Below are positions 36,617-44,457 of a DNA stretch of 64,000 bases, piece by piece. This stretch comes from Desulfobacula sp. (lineage in GTDB: Bacteria; Desulfobacterota; Desulfobacteria; Desulfobacterales; Desulfobacteraceae), in contig VMSR01000076.1 in NCBI GenBank assembly GCA_013792075.1, positions 27,588 to 91,587 of the forward strand. The letters run 5' to 3'. Both the position numbers and the translations under genes were made by a program. How positions within the stretch are numbered: the first letter of the stretch is position 1; the number at the start of each line of letters is the position of its first letter. The notes beneath the pieces are model-generated. The model saw nothing but the letters and a program-made list of their open reading frames with translations. It ran no database searches and had not been told where the DNA came from.

Positions 36617-36795
36617 TTACATGTCCTCCCCTCAATTTCATCCAGCTGGGAAACCAATCCATTGATACCGGCTTGAAGGTCATCAAGGTATATCCTCAGT
36701 GATTCAAACCCACCCCCAAGTGGAAGGCCATTCACCCTGGATTTTAATTCATCAAGTTTGCTGTTGATTGTTTCTGTCAAAGTTGGGTTTCCCAT
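36613..36795 (-). CDS. small helical protein (60 aa)
   Basis: A 60-residue protein behind TAGGAGC. The middle is helical (ETINSKLDELKSRVNGL, LDDLQAGINGLVSQLDEIE), like a short coiled coil. It lies 15 bases after the DnaB-like helicase gene. Function unknown. Confidence 0.5.
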   Translation of the reverse strand: MGNPTLTETINSKLDELKSRVNGLPLGGGFESLRIYLDDLQAGINGLVSQLDEIEGRTCK

Positions 36796-36810
36796 TTCAA
36801 AGGGCTCCTA

Positions 36811-38076
36811 TTAAAAATTATTAAAAGATGAAAAATGAATTCTTTGCGGGTTAAAATGCAATTTAAAATCCCGGGTGCCACCATGCCTGTGGGCTGCAAG
36901 GATCACGTCTGTCTTGTGCTTTTCTCCCTCCTCCCGGTGAAGGATAAAGATCATGTCTGCATCTTCTTCAAGGGCGCCGGTTTGTTTCAGGTTTGCCATG
37001 GTGGGTCGGTTTTGCCTTTCGGCTTCCCGGTTGATCTGGCAGAGAAGGAATATGGGAATTCGTAATTCTTTTTTAAGCATGGCAATCTCTGAACAATTTT
37101 CTGTATACCGTTCGAACTGGTTGCCCTTGCCCTTGATTTTAGAAAGCTGATCAATAAAGATGGCATCACAACCAAGCTTTTTCATTTTTCGGCACTTTCG
37201 CCGGACATCCGATATATCGCCCCCGTGATCATCAATAAACAGCTTCCATGTGGACATATGGTCACATGCCTTAGAAATTCTTTTAATCTCTTCCGTGGTC
37301 AGGTTCCCGCTGTAATTGAACCTCATGGGATTAATGTCTGCCAGCTTTGCAATCCATCGGTTGCTTAATTCTTGGCGGTCCATTTCGAGAGATAAAACCC
37401 CAACGGTATGCCCAAAATTACACATGTTTTCGACAATGCTTGTCATGAATGCGGTTTTCCCTACCTTTGGCCTGGCTGAAATAAGAATCAAAAGGGAACC
37501 TGAAATTCTTGTGATCTCGTCAATTTCATAGAACCCGAGTAAAAGGCCGTCACTGCCCGGGTCTGTTATTGCCCTTTCAATCCTGGTCAGTGTCTCATGG
37601 GCAAGGTCGTTACCGTTTAATATTTCATCTTCTTTGGATGTTTCCAGGCCCATGGCCGCCTGCTGGAATTTGGAGATAAATTCATCAGGGTCAGGGTTGC
37701 TAAAGCCAAGGTCTGCAATTTTCATGGCCTCATGTGTTCCCCTTCTGATTATTGAACAACCTTTGATTATCTTGGCGGTTGCCCGGGGATCTATGGCTAA
37801 GGGAGAATTATCAACCATTGTTGCGAGAAAGGCGCCACCCTTAGCCAATGTGAAAACCTTTCTTTCCTGGAGTTTTTTAGCGATGGTTGACAGGTCAGCT
37901 ACATTGTTGCTTTCGATCAACCCTTTGATGGCCCGGAAGGTCTCTTGGTTTTTTCGGCTATAAAAATCATCCGGGGCAAGATATTCAATCCCGTGATAAT
38001 TTTCATTGTTGATAATCAAAGCAGCGATTAGGCTTTCTTCTATCTCTATGTTTTGGGGCAGCTGTCTGTCAATCAT
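36811..38076 (-). CDS. dnaB: replicative DNA helicase, DnaB-like
   Basis: A 421-residue hexameric-type helicase. The N-terminal DnaB domain (QNIEIEESLIAALIINNENY...) precedes a RecA-fold domain with Walker A ISARPKVGKTAF (usual form ARPGMGKTA), Walker B DAIFIDQL, and the H4-type motif LLCQINREAE. The start is ATG 38076, which overlaps the stop of the replication-initiator gene (ATGA) behind GGAG; the longer open frame to 38166 would overlap that gene by 90 bases. It pairs with the O-type initiator as gp12 pairs with gp18 in phage P22, so the element need not recruit host DnaB through a loader. Confidence 0.9.
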   Translation of the reverse strand: MIDRQLPQNIEIEESLIAALIINNENYHGIEYLAPDDFYSRKNQETFRAIKGLIESNNVADLSTIAKKLQERKVFTLAKGGAFLATMVDNSPLAIDPRATAKIIKGCSIIRRGTHEAMKIADLGFSNPDPDEFISKFQQAAMGLETSKEDEILNGNDLAHETLTRIERAITDPGSDGLLLGFYEIDEITRISGSLLILISARPKVGKTAFMTSIVENMCNFGHTVGVLSLEMDRQELSNRWIAKLADINPMRFNYSGNLTTEEIKRISKACDHMSTWKLFIDDHGGDISDVRRKCRKMKKLGCDAIFIDQLSKIKGKGNQFERYTENCSEIAMLKKELRIPIFLLCQINREAERQNRPTMANLKQTGALEEDADMIFILHREEGEKHKTDVILAAHRHGGTRDFKLHFNPQRIHFSSFNNF

Positions 38077-38801
38077 GCCAGGATCTCCGCATTTGTCGTT
38101 TGATGGGTTTTTAAGGGTGCCGGAGCACCGTGGTATTGAATCTGATTTAAAACCCATGTACGCCACGCTGCATTCCAGCTTTTGAATTTACTTCCCTTGG
38201 CTTCGTGGTGGGCTTTGAATTTTTCAAACATGGCCTCAACGGTTTCCATAACAAAACCTTTTTCCATGGCAAAGGTTTGATGATAATCAGACAGAGAATA
38301 GTCAGCTGGGATAAGCATATTTTTTTTAAATTCCCCTTTTGTTTTTTCTGTCCCTTTCTTTAAACTTTCTTTCTTTCTTTTGTGGTGCGGGTTCTTCTGC
38401 ACACTTCTTTGCGGGTTCCTCTGCACACTCTGTGCGGGTTCTTCTGCACTGTGCGGGTTCCTCTGCACACTCCATAAAGTAAAATCTTGATTTAGCGAGT
38501 ATCCTTTGGGGCTTCGGAATGTACCTGGGGAGATATTAATAATTTTCTTTTCTTCGAGAGAAGATAGGCAATCCCTTACAGTTCTTGTCTTTAACTCGGT
38601 ATTTTCAACAAACTGAGAAAGGGATATTTTGTCTTGGTGCTTGTGATAGCCATATGTTTGCCTGATAATCAAATCTAAACACTGCCTTTCCCTGGCCGGG
38701 ATATATGCCTTGCAAAGATGATCAAGAATTCTATTGGGAATTTGTGTGAACCCTTCATGCTCTTTTGGGCATGCTTTATTTTTTGTGACATCATCCGGCA
38801 T
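38073..38801 (-). CDS. phage replication initiator, O-protein type
   Basis: A protein of about 242 residues. The N-terminal domain is the phage replication protein O winged helix: GFTQIPNRILDHLCKAYIPA, LIIRQTYGYHKHQDKISLSQF and LKTRTVRDCLSSLEEKKIINI. A low-complexity middle (SVQRNP ... SVQRNP ... SVQKNP) is encoded by the iteron repeats, and a C-terminal domain would contact the helicase. The start is ATG 38801 (a TTG at 38807 is possible); it overlaps the stop of the 83-residue gene. It overlaps the helicase start by 4 bases. Confidence 0.85.
   Translation of the reverse strand: MPDDVTKNKACPKEHEGFTQIPNRILDHLCKAYIPARERQCLDLIIRQTYGYHKHQDKISLSQFVENTELKTRTVRDCLSSLEEKKIINISPGTFRSPKGYSLNQDFTLWSVQRNPHSAEEPAQSVQRNPQRSVQKNPHHKRKKESLKKGTEKTKGEFKKNMLIPADYSLSDYHQTFAMEKGFVMETVEAMFEKFKAHHEAKGSKFKSWNAAWRTWVLNQIQYHGAPAPLKTHQTTNAEILA
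38345..38469. other. putative replication origin (iterons inside the initiator gene)
   Basis: Four direct repeats of GCGGGTTCYTCTGCAC start at 38387, 38411, 38434 and 38453, all within the coding sequence of the O-type initiator. A homopyrimidine/AT-rich tract (38345-38382) directly adjoins them on the side toward the helicase gene. Lambda and P22 origins have this very design: four iterons inside gene O or 18 next to an AT-rich unwinding region. The repeat encodes the QRNP low-complexity region of the protein. Confidence 0.75.
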
Positions 38802-39042
38802 GTTCAATCGCCTTAAAGATAGTCCTGAAAAGGGAGATGCTTTCAGGAGTTAAATCAAGCTTCGGTGGTCTTAGAGGTGCTTTTGATTTAATCATAGCGA
38901 TTTCCGAGGGGAGAAGTGTTTTTATAACTTGACATTTAACCCTGGACATGAGACATATTTGTATCAGTTCAGGTTCTCCGCCCTGTTTTCGATCTTGCCC
39001 GGTCTCGCCGCCACAGCAGCCGGGCATTTCTTTTGTGTCCAT
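38791..39042 (-). CDS. hypothetical protein between AlpA-like and replication genes (83 aa)
   Basis: An 83-residue protein. It has a Cys/Gly-rich start (MPGCCGGETGQ) and a C-terminal helix LTPESISLFRTIFKAIEHAG. It begins 2 bases after the AlpA-like stop and overlaps the initiator start, so all three are coupled. No family is recognised. Confidence 0.5.
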   Translation of the reverse strand: MDTKEMPGCCGGETGQDRKQGGEPELIQICLMSRVKCQVIKTLLPSEIAMIKSKAPLRPPKLDLTPESISLFRTIFKAIEHAG

Positions 39043-39044
39043 TA

Positions 39045-39221
39045 TTAATGAGCCTCAACTCGTTTTGATTCCCAATCTTGGACCGGTTTTTCGGGCCATC
39101 TTGTGCACCCAACAGATAATTTTAGCGGTTTTGGGAAATTACCGGATTTCACCCATCGCCAAATTGTGGTCCGGTGAACACCGAATTTTTTTGCAATTTG
39201 TTTATCGGAAAGGTAAACCAT
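39045..39221 (-). CDS. AlpA-like / excisionase-type DNA-binding protein (58 aa)
   Basis: A 58-residue protein starting at ATG 39221 with AGGAG six bases upstream. The sequence is a compact winged helix-turn-helix: YLSDKQIAKKFGVHRTTIWR WVKSGNFPKPLKLS ... TRWPEKPVQDWE, the classic AlpA pattern (a helix-turn-helix, then the wing with FPKPxKL and RW...VxxW). In P4-like and PICI elements AlpA-type proteins control integrase or excision. It heads the replication operon here. Confidence 0.85.
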   Translation of the reverse strand: MVYLSDKQIAKKFGVHRTTIWRWVKSGNFPKPLKLSVGCTRWPEKPVQDWESKRVEAH

Positions 39222-39366
39222 AAAGAACTCCTATTTTTAAGGTGACAGCATGCAATTGCTTGCTTCTATCCTTTAAGGTCGAATTTGACTGAGTTCGCTG
39301 AATTTTTTACCGGTTTGATAGGTAACTAACTGAAATAATATGATAAAAAAAATATGGTAAAATGGT

Positions 39367-39401
39367 AAAAAAAAACCGTGGAGTTACCACGGTTTTTTTT
39401 T
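39367..39401. terminator. bidirectional terminator between the replication block and the 304-aa gene
   Basis: CCGTGG (39376-39381) and CCACGG (39387-39392) form a stem with an AGTTA loop, flanked by nine A on the left and nine T on the right, so it can terminate in both directions. It stops transcription from the integrase side before the AlpA-like operon. The rest of the gap (39222-39521) is AT-rich and presumably carries the operon's promoter. Confidence 0.85.
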
Positions 39402-39521
39402 GAAGTGAAATAGAAACTCTATTAAGCGGAACAAATCCCATACGCTTTTAACAGTTGGCAGATGGTCCAAGTTCAGACTGCCGGATTGCCAACAGGGGAT
39501 TATTCTTTACCTGGACCTGAT

Positions 39522-40436
39522 TCAAGATTTTGTATATTTTTTTTCAAATATGCGGAGATGAAAGGCTGTTCTATAGCCCCTTCTTTTCTCATACGGCAGC
39601 GGATCGTCGGGAATGGTTGGAAAAAGCCCCTGAATATGCTTTCTGAGTCTAGAAAAATCGGATTTGTCTCCGTTATAATATTCTTGGTCTTCTGCCAAAG
39701 TCTCAAATAGTTCGTATAGTTTTGGTTTCTTTTTTAGCCCTAACTGGTGGGGGCTGTAAGGCATCATCTCCACCGGCGTGGTAATCTCAATCCGTGAAGG
39801 ATTCACAAGTCTGAAATGGATTTGTGTCCACGTTGTTCCCCCGGGAACTGGAATTGTCAATTTTGAATCCATGGGTTTATCATCCGGCTGGGGACCAGCC
39901 TCCTCACCCCACTGCAACTCTCCATCTTTATTTTTATGAAATACCAATTCATCTGGAATGGGGAAGGAGTTCTTTTTCATCCAGTTCAGAAACGACAATA
40001 AATGATAATATTTATATATTGAAAATAAGCGTTTTTCCGAATCATCTGGCTGGTTTTTATCATCCATAGTATACGATAGTATTTCTTTTGTCATAACACC
40101 AATATCAATAATATGTTTGATTTCAAGAAGAAGACCTGTCACCTCAGAGGATCTTATATATTTTTTGGCATCTATGTCGGGATAAACACCAGTTCCTTCT
40201 TTTTTTTCTAAACTTTTAGTCTGTGCCCACTCAGCCCCCGCATAGATTAAACTTGGCTGTCTTAGGCCGATAATGAATTCAACACAAGTTTCTTCATCCT
40301 GGTATTTCTGCGAACTAAGGGCCTTATAATCTGGCCTTGTACATTTTTTGATTGGAACATTTTCCTCAAATTCAACATGACCATTAACGTCTTTCCCGAT
40401 TTTTGGTAACTGTTCTTTAATATCCAAATTCGCCAC
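39522..40436 (-). CDS. hypothetical protein next to integrase (304 aa)
   Basis: A 304-residue soluble protein I do not recognise. It is charged throughout, with a central helical part (KRLFSIYKYYHLLSFLNWMKK), a beta-rich segment (KLTIPVPGGTTWTQIHFRLV) and a C-terminal end (YELFETLAEDQEYY ... YEKRRGYRTAFHLRIFEK) that could be a winged helix. Behind it lies the bidirectional terminator. Being alone between the integrase and the AlpA-like operon, it is a candidate cargo or regulatory gene. Confidence 0.55.
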   Translation of the reverse strand: MANLDIKEQLPKIGKDVNGHVEFEENVPIKKCTRPDYKALSSQKYQDEETCVEFIIGLRQPSLIYAGAEWAQTKSLEKKEGTGVYPDIDAKKYIRSSEVTGLLLEIKHIIDIGVMTKEILSYTMDDKNQPDDSEKRLFSIYKYYHLLSFLNWMKKNSFPIPDELVFHKNKDGELQWGEEAGPQPDDKPMDSKLTIPVPGGTTWTQIHFRLVNPSRIEITTPVEMMPYSPHQLGLKKKPKLYELFETLAEDQEYYNGDKSDFSRLRKHIQGLFPTIPDDPLPYEKRRGYRTAFHLRIFEKKYTKS

Positions 40437-40538
40437 CCCTTATATGACTCCCTGGTTTATATTTCCCTGGGAAAGGTGGTTCAGGGATACCACCCGTTCA
40501 ACCCGAAGAGCGACTCCGGATCTATCCCAAGGAAAGGT

Positions 40539-41819
40539 TTATTTTATTTTTACAATCTTCTCTCTCCTGATAGATGTCACATTTTCCCCGGCATCCACCT
40601 GAACAGTGTTGACATACTCTGCCCACATATCCATTAAGCGCCTTCTTTTGTCGAACAAATCCCCGCGCCTGTATGCCGCCTGAACCTCATTAGAAATGCC
40701 ATGAGCAAGCGCCATTTCAGAAACCATATCAGGAAAACTCGTTGTCTCTGAACACCAGTCTTTAAAGGTGGACCTGAATCCATGAGGGACAGCCTCAACT
40801 TTCATACGCCTGCATAACATACTGATTGACATGTCAGACAATGGCCCGCCCCTGGCTGCCGTGAAAAGATATGGGCTTCCTTCGAACCGGGGAAGGCTCT
40901 CAAGAAGTTTGATTGCATCTACACATAAGGGAACCCGGTGCTCTTGTTTCATTTTCATTCGCTCGGCGGGGATAGTCCACACTTTATCTTTCATGTTGAT
41001 CTCTTCCCAAACTGCGCCCCTAACCTCACCTGACCGGCAAGCCGTTAAAATTATCCATTCCAAAGCCCTGGCAGTCATGGCAGTCCTTTTCCTTAATTCA
41101 ACCATAAAAACGCCCACCTCTTTATAGGGTAGCGCTTTAAAATGGGTTTTTTTCTTTACTTTATTGGGTTTCGGTAGAATCTCAGATAAGTGACCGGCCC
41201 ATCTTGCCGGGTTCTCCCCTGTCCGGTATCCGCTCACTGTAGCCCAATTGAGAACTTGTTCAATTCTCAACCGTAACCGGTTGGCAGTATCGGTTTTTTC
41301 TGTCCATATCGGTTTTAAAATTGATAAAACTTCAGGGAGATCAATTTCAGATACTGGCAAATCTCCAATAACGGGATCAGCGTATCTTTTTATGGATGAA
41401 ATCCAGTCGTCAATATGCTTGGCGTTTGTAAATTCCAATGCCTTTTTTTTATGGCATTGCCGGGCAGCCTCGGAAAAAGATAGCGTCTGCATTGATTTTT
41501 TCTTGAGCGCCACCTTCCTGGCTTTTTTTTCGGCTATTGGGTCAATGCCCTTTTCAATCAAATCTTTAACCACCCGGGCTTTTTGTTGTGCGAGTGAAAG
41601 AGAATTTTCCGGATATGCTCCAAGGCCTATACTTTTTCTTTTGTCTCCTACCATTGTCCGGACCATCCAAGACCTTGCACCTGAAGGGCTAACCACAAGC
41701 AGCAGACCGGACACGGTTCCAACGGCATGCCGACCCGCTTTAGTCAAGCGTTTTACCTCTATTGCAGTCATGTCTTTTGCTTTTTTGGGCATTCTATTGC
41801 GCTCCTTTTTAAAGGCCAT
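40539..41819 (-). CDS. int: P4-type tyrosine integrase
   Basis: A 426-residue integrase. The N-terminal DUF4102-type arm-binding domain (about 10-100, GLLLVVSPSGARSWMVRTM, SIGLGAYPENSLSLAQQKA) precedes a core-binding domain and a catalytic domain. Catalytic residues: Arg in TACRSGEVRG, His/Arg in VPHGFRSTFKDW, His in LAHGIS and the nucleophile Tyr in QAAYRRGDLFDKRR. It lies 143 bases from attR and reads away from it. It integrates the element in the 3' end of tRNA-Ala. The first in-frame ATG at 41819 has AGGAG nearby; a second ATG nine codons in is also possible. Confidence 0.95.
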   Translation of the reverse strand: MAFKKERNRMPKKAKDMTAIEVKRLTKAGRHAVGTVSGLLLVVSPSGARSWMVRTMVGDKRKSIGLGAYPENSLSLAQQKARVVKDLIEKGIDPIAEKKARKVALKKKSMQTLSFSEAARQCHKKKALEFTNAKHIDDWISSIKRYADPVIGDLPVSEIDLPEVLSILKPIWTEKTDTANRLRLRIEQVLNWATVSGYRTGENPARWAGHLSEILPKPNKVKKKTHFKALPYKEVGVFMVELRKRTAMTARALEWIILTACRSGEVRGAVWEEINMKDKVWTIPAERMKMKQEHRVPLCVDAIKLLESLPRFEGSPYLFTAARGGPLSDMSISMLCRRMKVEAVPHGFRSTFKDWCSETTSFPDMVSEMALAHGISNEVQAAYRRGDLFDKRRRLMDMWAEYVNTVQVDAGENVTSIRREKIVKIK

Positions 41820-41961
41820 CTATGTTACCATAAATTTTACTAAAGGATGCCATTAATTGCAACAAAAAACTACAATGTTTTTTAAGTCAGAAGAAAAGAT
41901 ATTATAAAAACAGATACTTATTAATACAAGATAAAACAGATTAAAACAGCTACATGGTGGA

Positions 41962-41976
41962 CCTCAGCTCCACCAA
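41962..41976 (+). repeat. attR of the integrated element
   Basis: CCTCAGCTCCACCAA, identical to the tRNA-Ala 3' end at 25694-25708. The flanking bases differ (GGA before, TGTA after, against CCC and CATT), so the 15 bases mark the repeat's limits. Confidence 0.85.
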
Positions 41977-41986
41977 TGTAAGATAA

Positions 41987-42014
41987 AGTCACTGTAATTA
42001 TAGTGGCTTTTTTT
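41987..42014 (+). terminator. terminator downstream of the original tRNA-Ala 3' end
   Basis: AGTCACT (41987-41993) pairs with AGTGGCT (42002-42008, one G-U pair) and is followed by TTTTTTTG. It lies just outside attR, so it is probably the native terminator of the tRNA-Ala gene before the insertion. Confidence 0.7.
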
Positions 42015-42091
42015 GTTTTTAAGCCTAAAAAATTTATATTTTTTCACCTCTTGTCCACTTTTGTTGTCCACTTTGACAAATGGAGGGCCAG

Positions 42092-42300
42092 ATGAATTGT
42101 ATTCATTCAGCGTCATACCTCAGTAAAAACCCGTATTCTTATTGTTTCAGGATCAAAATTCCCAAAGACCTCCTATCCACCATATCAAGAAAAGAGTTGA
42201 GGTACTCCCTAAAAACTGGCAATCTTTCCAAGGCCAAAGCAATGGCCCGACTATTGGCCGGACAAATCCAACTACTATTTAAAAAGATACGCAGATCTTA
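42092..42300 (+). pseudogene. truncated tyrosine integrase, 5' remnant
   Basis: About 70 residues of the N-terminal arm domain of a different integrase family: YLSKNPYSYCFRIKIPKDL, then ELRYSLKTGNLSKAKAMARL. The ATG at 42092 has GGAGG at the right spacing. The similarity ends abruptly near 42295, where the frame runs into a BRO-type remnant on the other strand. Two tandem TTGTCCACTTT repeats (42051-42061, 42064-42074) just upstream look like arm-type sites. It indicates an earlier element that used the same tRNA. Confidence 0.75.
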
Positions 42301-42690
42301 TTCATTTGATCACTGTTTCGTTGTAAATTTCCAAGTTGGTTTGTCATAGTTTCTTCCTTTTCAATCCGTTGACTTGCCATACTGGGGAATGCTTCATAAT
42401 AGCACCAGCGTTTAAAATGGTTTTTCAATGGGCTTTTGGATTTGTCGGTCAATGATATTAGCCCTGTTCTGGATATTATCCACATTGCACTGCCACCCCT
42501 TGCTCCCTTTGCAAGTAGATGTCTTTCTATTTTGGATTTTTCGCTGTCTTCTAACCATCTTATTGCATTGAATGCGGTAAGTCCCAGGATCTTGCATACG
42601 TCATGCGCTAAAAACCAAACTTCGCCATCTTTGGATATCGTTCTTACCTGTTGATTGTTTTCATAAAGATCTTTCTGTGGTTGGCTTATT
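42279..42690 (-). pseudogene. BRO-N type phage antirepressor remnant
   Basis: The minus-strand frame reads LYENNQQVRTISKDGEVWFL AHDVCKILGLT, the BRO-N domain of phage antirepressors, then a further 70 residues (KGARGGSAMWIISRTGLISL). There is no ATG, GTG or TTG at the expected start after the upstream stop near 42690, and the 3' end runs over the junction with the truncated integrase. It is therefore a degenerate copy. Confidence 0.65.
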
Positions 42691-42699
42691 TGGAATAAA

Positions 42700-43261
42700 T
42701 ATTAAAAAGATAAGGGATGGTTCGATGCGGGATTTGTCAGTTATTCTGGGATAGATTGTGTTATCTGGCAGGGAAGCTAACGGAAAGGCTTTTATCCGGG
42801 ATTAGCCGGGGTAAGGCGGGGACAAGTGGGAAGGGCGCGAGTTTCGGTTGTGTTGATTGCATGGTGCGGTGGCCTATTGCAATCTCAGGAAAATAACTGG
42901 GGTCTGCATGCGTGTGGCAACGAATATAAGGAATTTAATTAGTGCTATCTATTGTTAAAATAAGTACTTGTCTTCATAAAGCCTCTATCTTTCTTCCAAC
43001 TTCTGATTTTTAGTGTTCATTTTTAGTCAGATTTCAAGATATCTTTTTTTTGGGGCCTCTTGATTATTTTAATAGCTTTTATAAAAATGGAAGTTGGAAA
43101 AAAATTAAGCTTAAATGTGTTTTATATATTGGTACTTTATTAAGACCACTATGGGGAAATGTCTTTGATTACAGTTGGCAGAAAATAAAGTTGAATTTTA
43201 ACGTTGCGCTCTATTAAAATTTAGAAGCACCGACGAGGAAATTGTCTATAGCAATCTATTG
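42700..43261. other. gap with no supported gene
   Basis: A 560-base stretch without an open frame of note. The first third (42760-42850) is richer in G than its surroundings, and the rest is AT-rich. It may be debris of the older element; no repeat, transposase or tRNA was seen. Confidence 0.4.
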
Positions 43262-44155
43262 TTAGTTCAATAGTGCTGCCAACGCTGGCAAAAATGGAGC
43301 AACAACCGGCCCCAATACTTGCATATGATCAGCTAGTACAGACATAAAATTTTGATAAATTGATTTAAAATTATCTGTACCATAACTTGACTCCATTTCT
43401 TGAATACTGCTTTTTATAACACCATATTCTGGAGCATCCTGAATCGTTCTAATCGCCTCTATTAGCTGTGAAAAAACCTTTATCGATTCAGCGTTGTTAA
43501 TAGTCTGTTGCTTGAAGTCAGTGCTTCCGGTAGCGACATTTTGTACGTTACCGCTTATATAGGTGTTAAAAATTTGATGCACTTTTTCTTGTGATAATGG
43601 ATTTGAATTAATAGCCGCTTCACCAGCATCAGGATTTTCAGCTTCGATTTCTAGTACAAAACTGAGAATCCTATTTCTTACTGAATCCAACGCTGCAATG
43701 ACAGCGGTAATAGGGATGACTTTCCATGCCTGTATGCAATTCATGCCTTGATAGATATTGCGACCGCAATAAGCTACCAAATCAGGACTCCAAGGCTCCA
43801 TGGCCGTTGGAGCATTTGATTTAGTAACAAGAGCTTCTAAAGATGCTATAGGCTCGCACATGTGCGCTTGAGAAAGGTTATCTCTATATTTCTTTGGTAT
43901 ACACATTAATGGGATATCCCCGTTATTCAATCCGCTACCAAACGGACCCGAGAAGTGTCCTTTTGAATTAACATAAAGAATACGGTAGTCAGGTAAATCT
44001 CCAACGTTTTTATATCCATTCAGTTCGCTATCTACCCACTGTTTAAAATCATTGTTACCAAGCCTCGCGGATAGCACCTTGCACTTTCTCAAGAGTGTAG
44101 TTAGCTCAACATCTGAGCTTACGGCTGCATCTTGAATTTCCCTTAGTAAAGACAT
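43262..44155 (-). CDS. AbiTii-domain protein (putative abortive-infection factor)
   Basis: A 297-residue protein. The N-terminal AbiTii domain is recognisable: SLLREIQDAAVSSDVELTTL LRKCKVLSARLGNNDFKQWV DSELNGY. The middle resembles the rest of that domain (LAALIxx; ACIQAWKVIPITAVIAALDS), and the C-terminal third carries FNTYISGNVQNVATGSTDF, common to several AbiTii proteins. The domain is found in genes associated with phage abortive infection; the biochemical action is unknown. It stands alone between a relic prophage junction and a cyclase-like gene, both in the same direction. Confidence 0.7.
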   Translation of the reverse strand: MSLLREIQDAAVSSDVELTTLLRKCKVLSARLGNNDFKQWVDSELNGYKNVGDLPDYRILYVNSKGHFSGPFGSGLNNGDIPLMCIPKKYRDNLSQAHMCEPIASLEALVTKSNAPTAMEPWSPDLVAYCGRNIYQGMNCIQAWKVIPITAVIAALDSVRNRILSFVLEIEAENPDAGEAAINSNPLSQEKVHQIFNTYISGNVQNVATGSTDFKQQTINNAESIKVFSQLIEAIRTIQDAPEYGVIKSSIQEMESSYGTDNFKSIYQNFMSVLADHMQVLGPVVAPFLPALAALLN

Positions 44156-44457
44156 TTTGCATCCTTTGTAATTTTGTAGTGTAGCCTAACCGCATCGCTG
44201 ATCTGGGTATGATGTAATTTTAAATGATATCCGATTAATAAATTTAAAGATCTTATCCTGAATTTTTTTATCAACATTCCTTGAGCCTGTAAAGGCATTT
44301 CAAAAATTCTGATTTGAAGGCAAATGATCCTCCATTAAAACCCCGGACTATGTCTTCCATGAGAAGGCAAGTCAAGAATTTGATTCACAAACTTCCATTT
44401 TTTTAAGCTATACTTTCCGTCCAAGGACATTTGAGATTGGTGACGCCGCTTCACCGG
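44156..44457. other. gap between AbiTii and cyclase-like genes
   Basis: A 302-base AT-rich stretch. It contains the upstream region of the AbiTii gene (AAGGATGC before its ATG serves as ribosome-binding site). No open frame above 30 codons is convincing and no terminator was found after the cyclase-like gene. Confidence 0.35.

Larger units (their letters stand above)
25694..41976. mobile_element. 16.3 kb tRNA-Ala-integrated phage satellite-like element
   Basis: The boundaries are the 15-bp direct repeats. Contents: P4-type integrase (40539-41819), AlpA-like regulator, O-type replication protein with internal iterons, DnaB-like helicase, Nu1-like small terminase, S49 protease, tape-measure protein and at least fifteen small genes. 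Nearly all genes are on the minus strand except 27799-28065 and 28222-28713. No portal, major capsid, large terminase, baseplate, lysis or tail-fibre gene is seen. The content fits a helper-dependent satellite or an eroded prophage; intact reading frames throughout favour the first. Confidence 0.75.

Noticed and set aside
38387..38469. CRISPR array
   Set aside because: The four 16-17 base repeats are too short, spacers are 2-8 bases and lie inside a coding sequence; an iteron array explains them.
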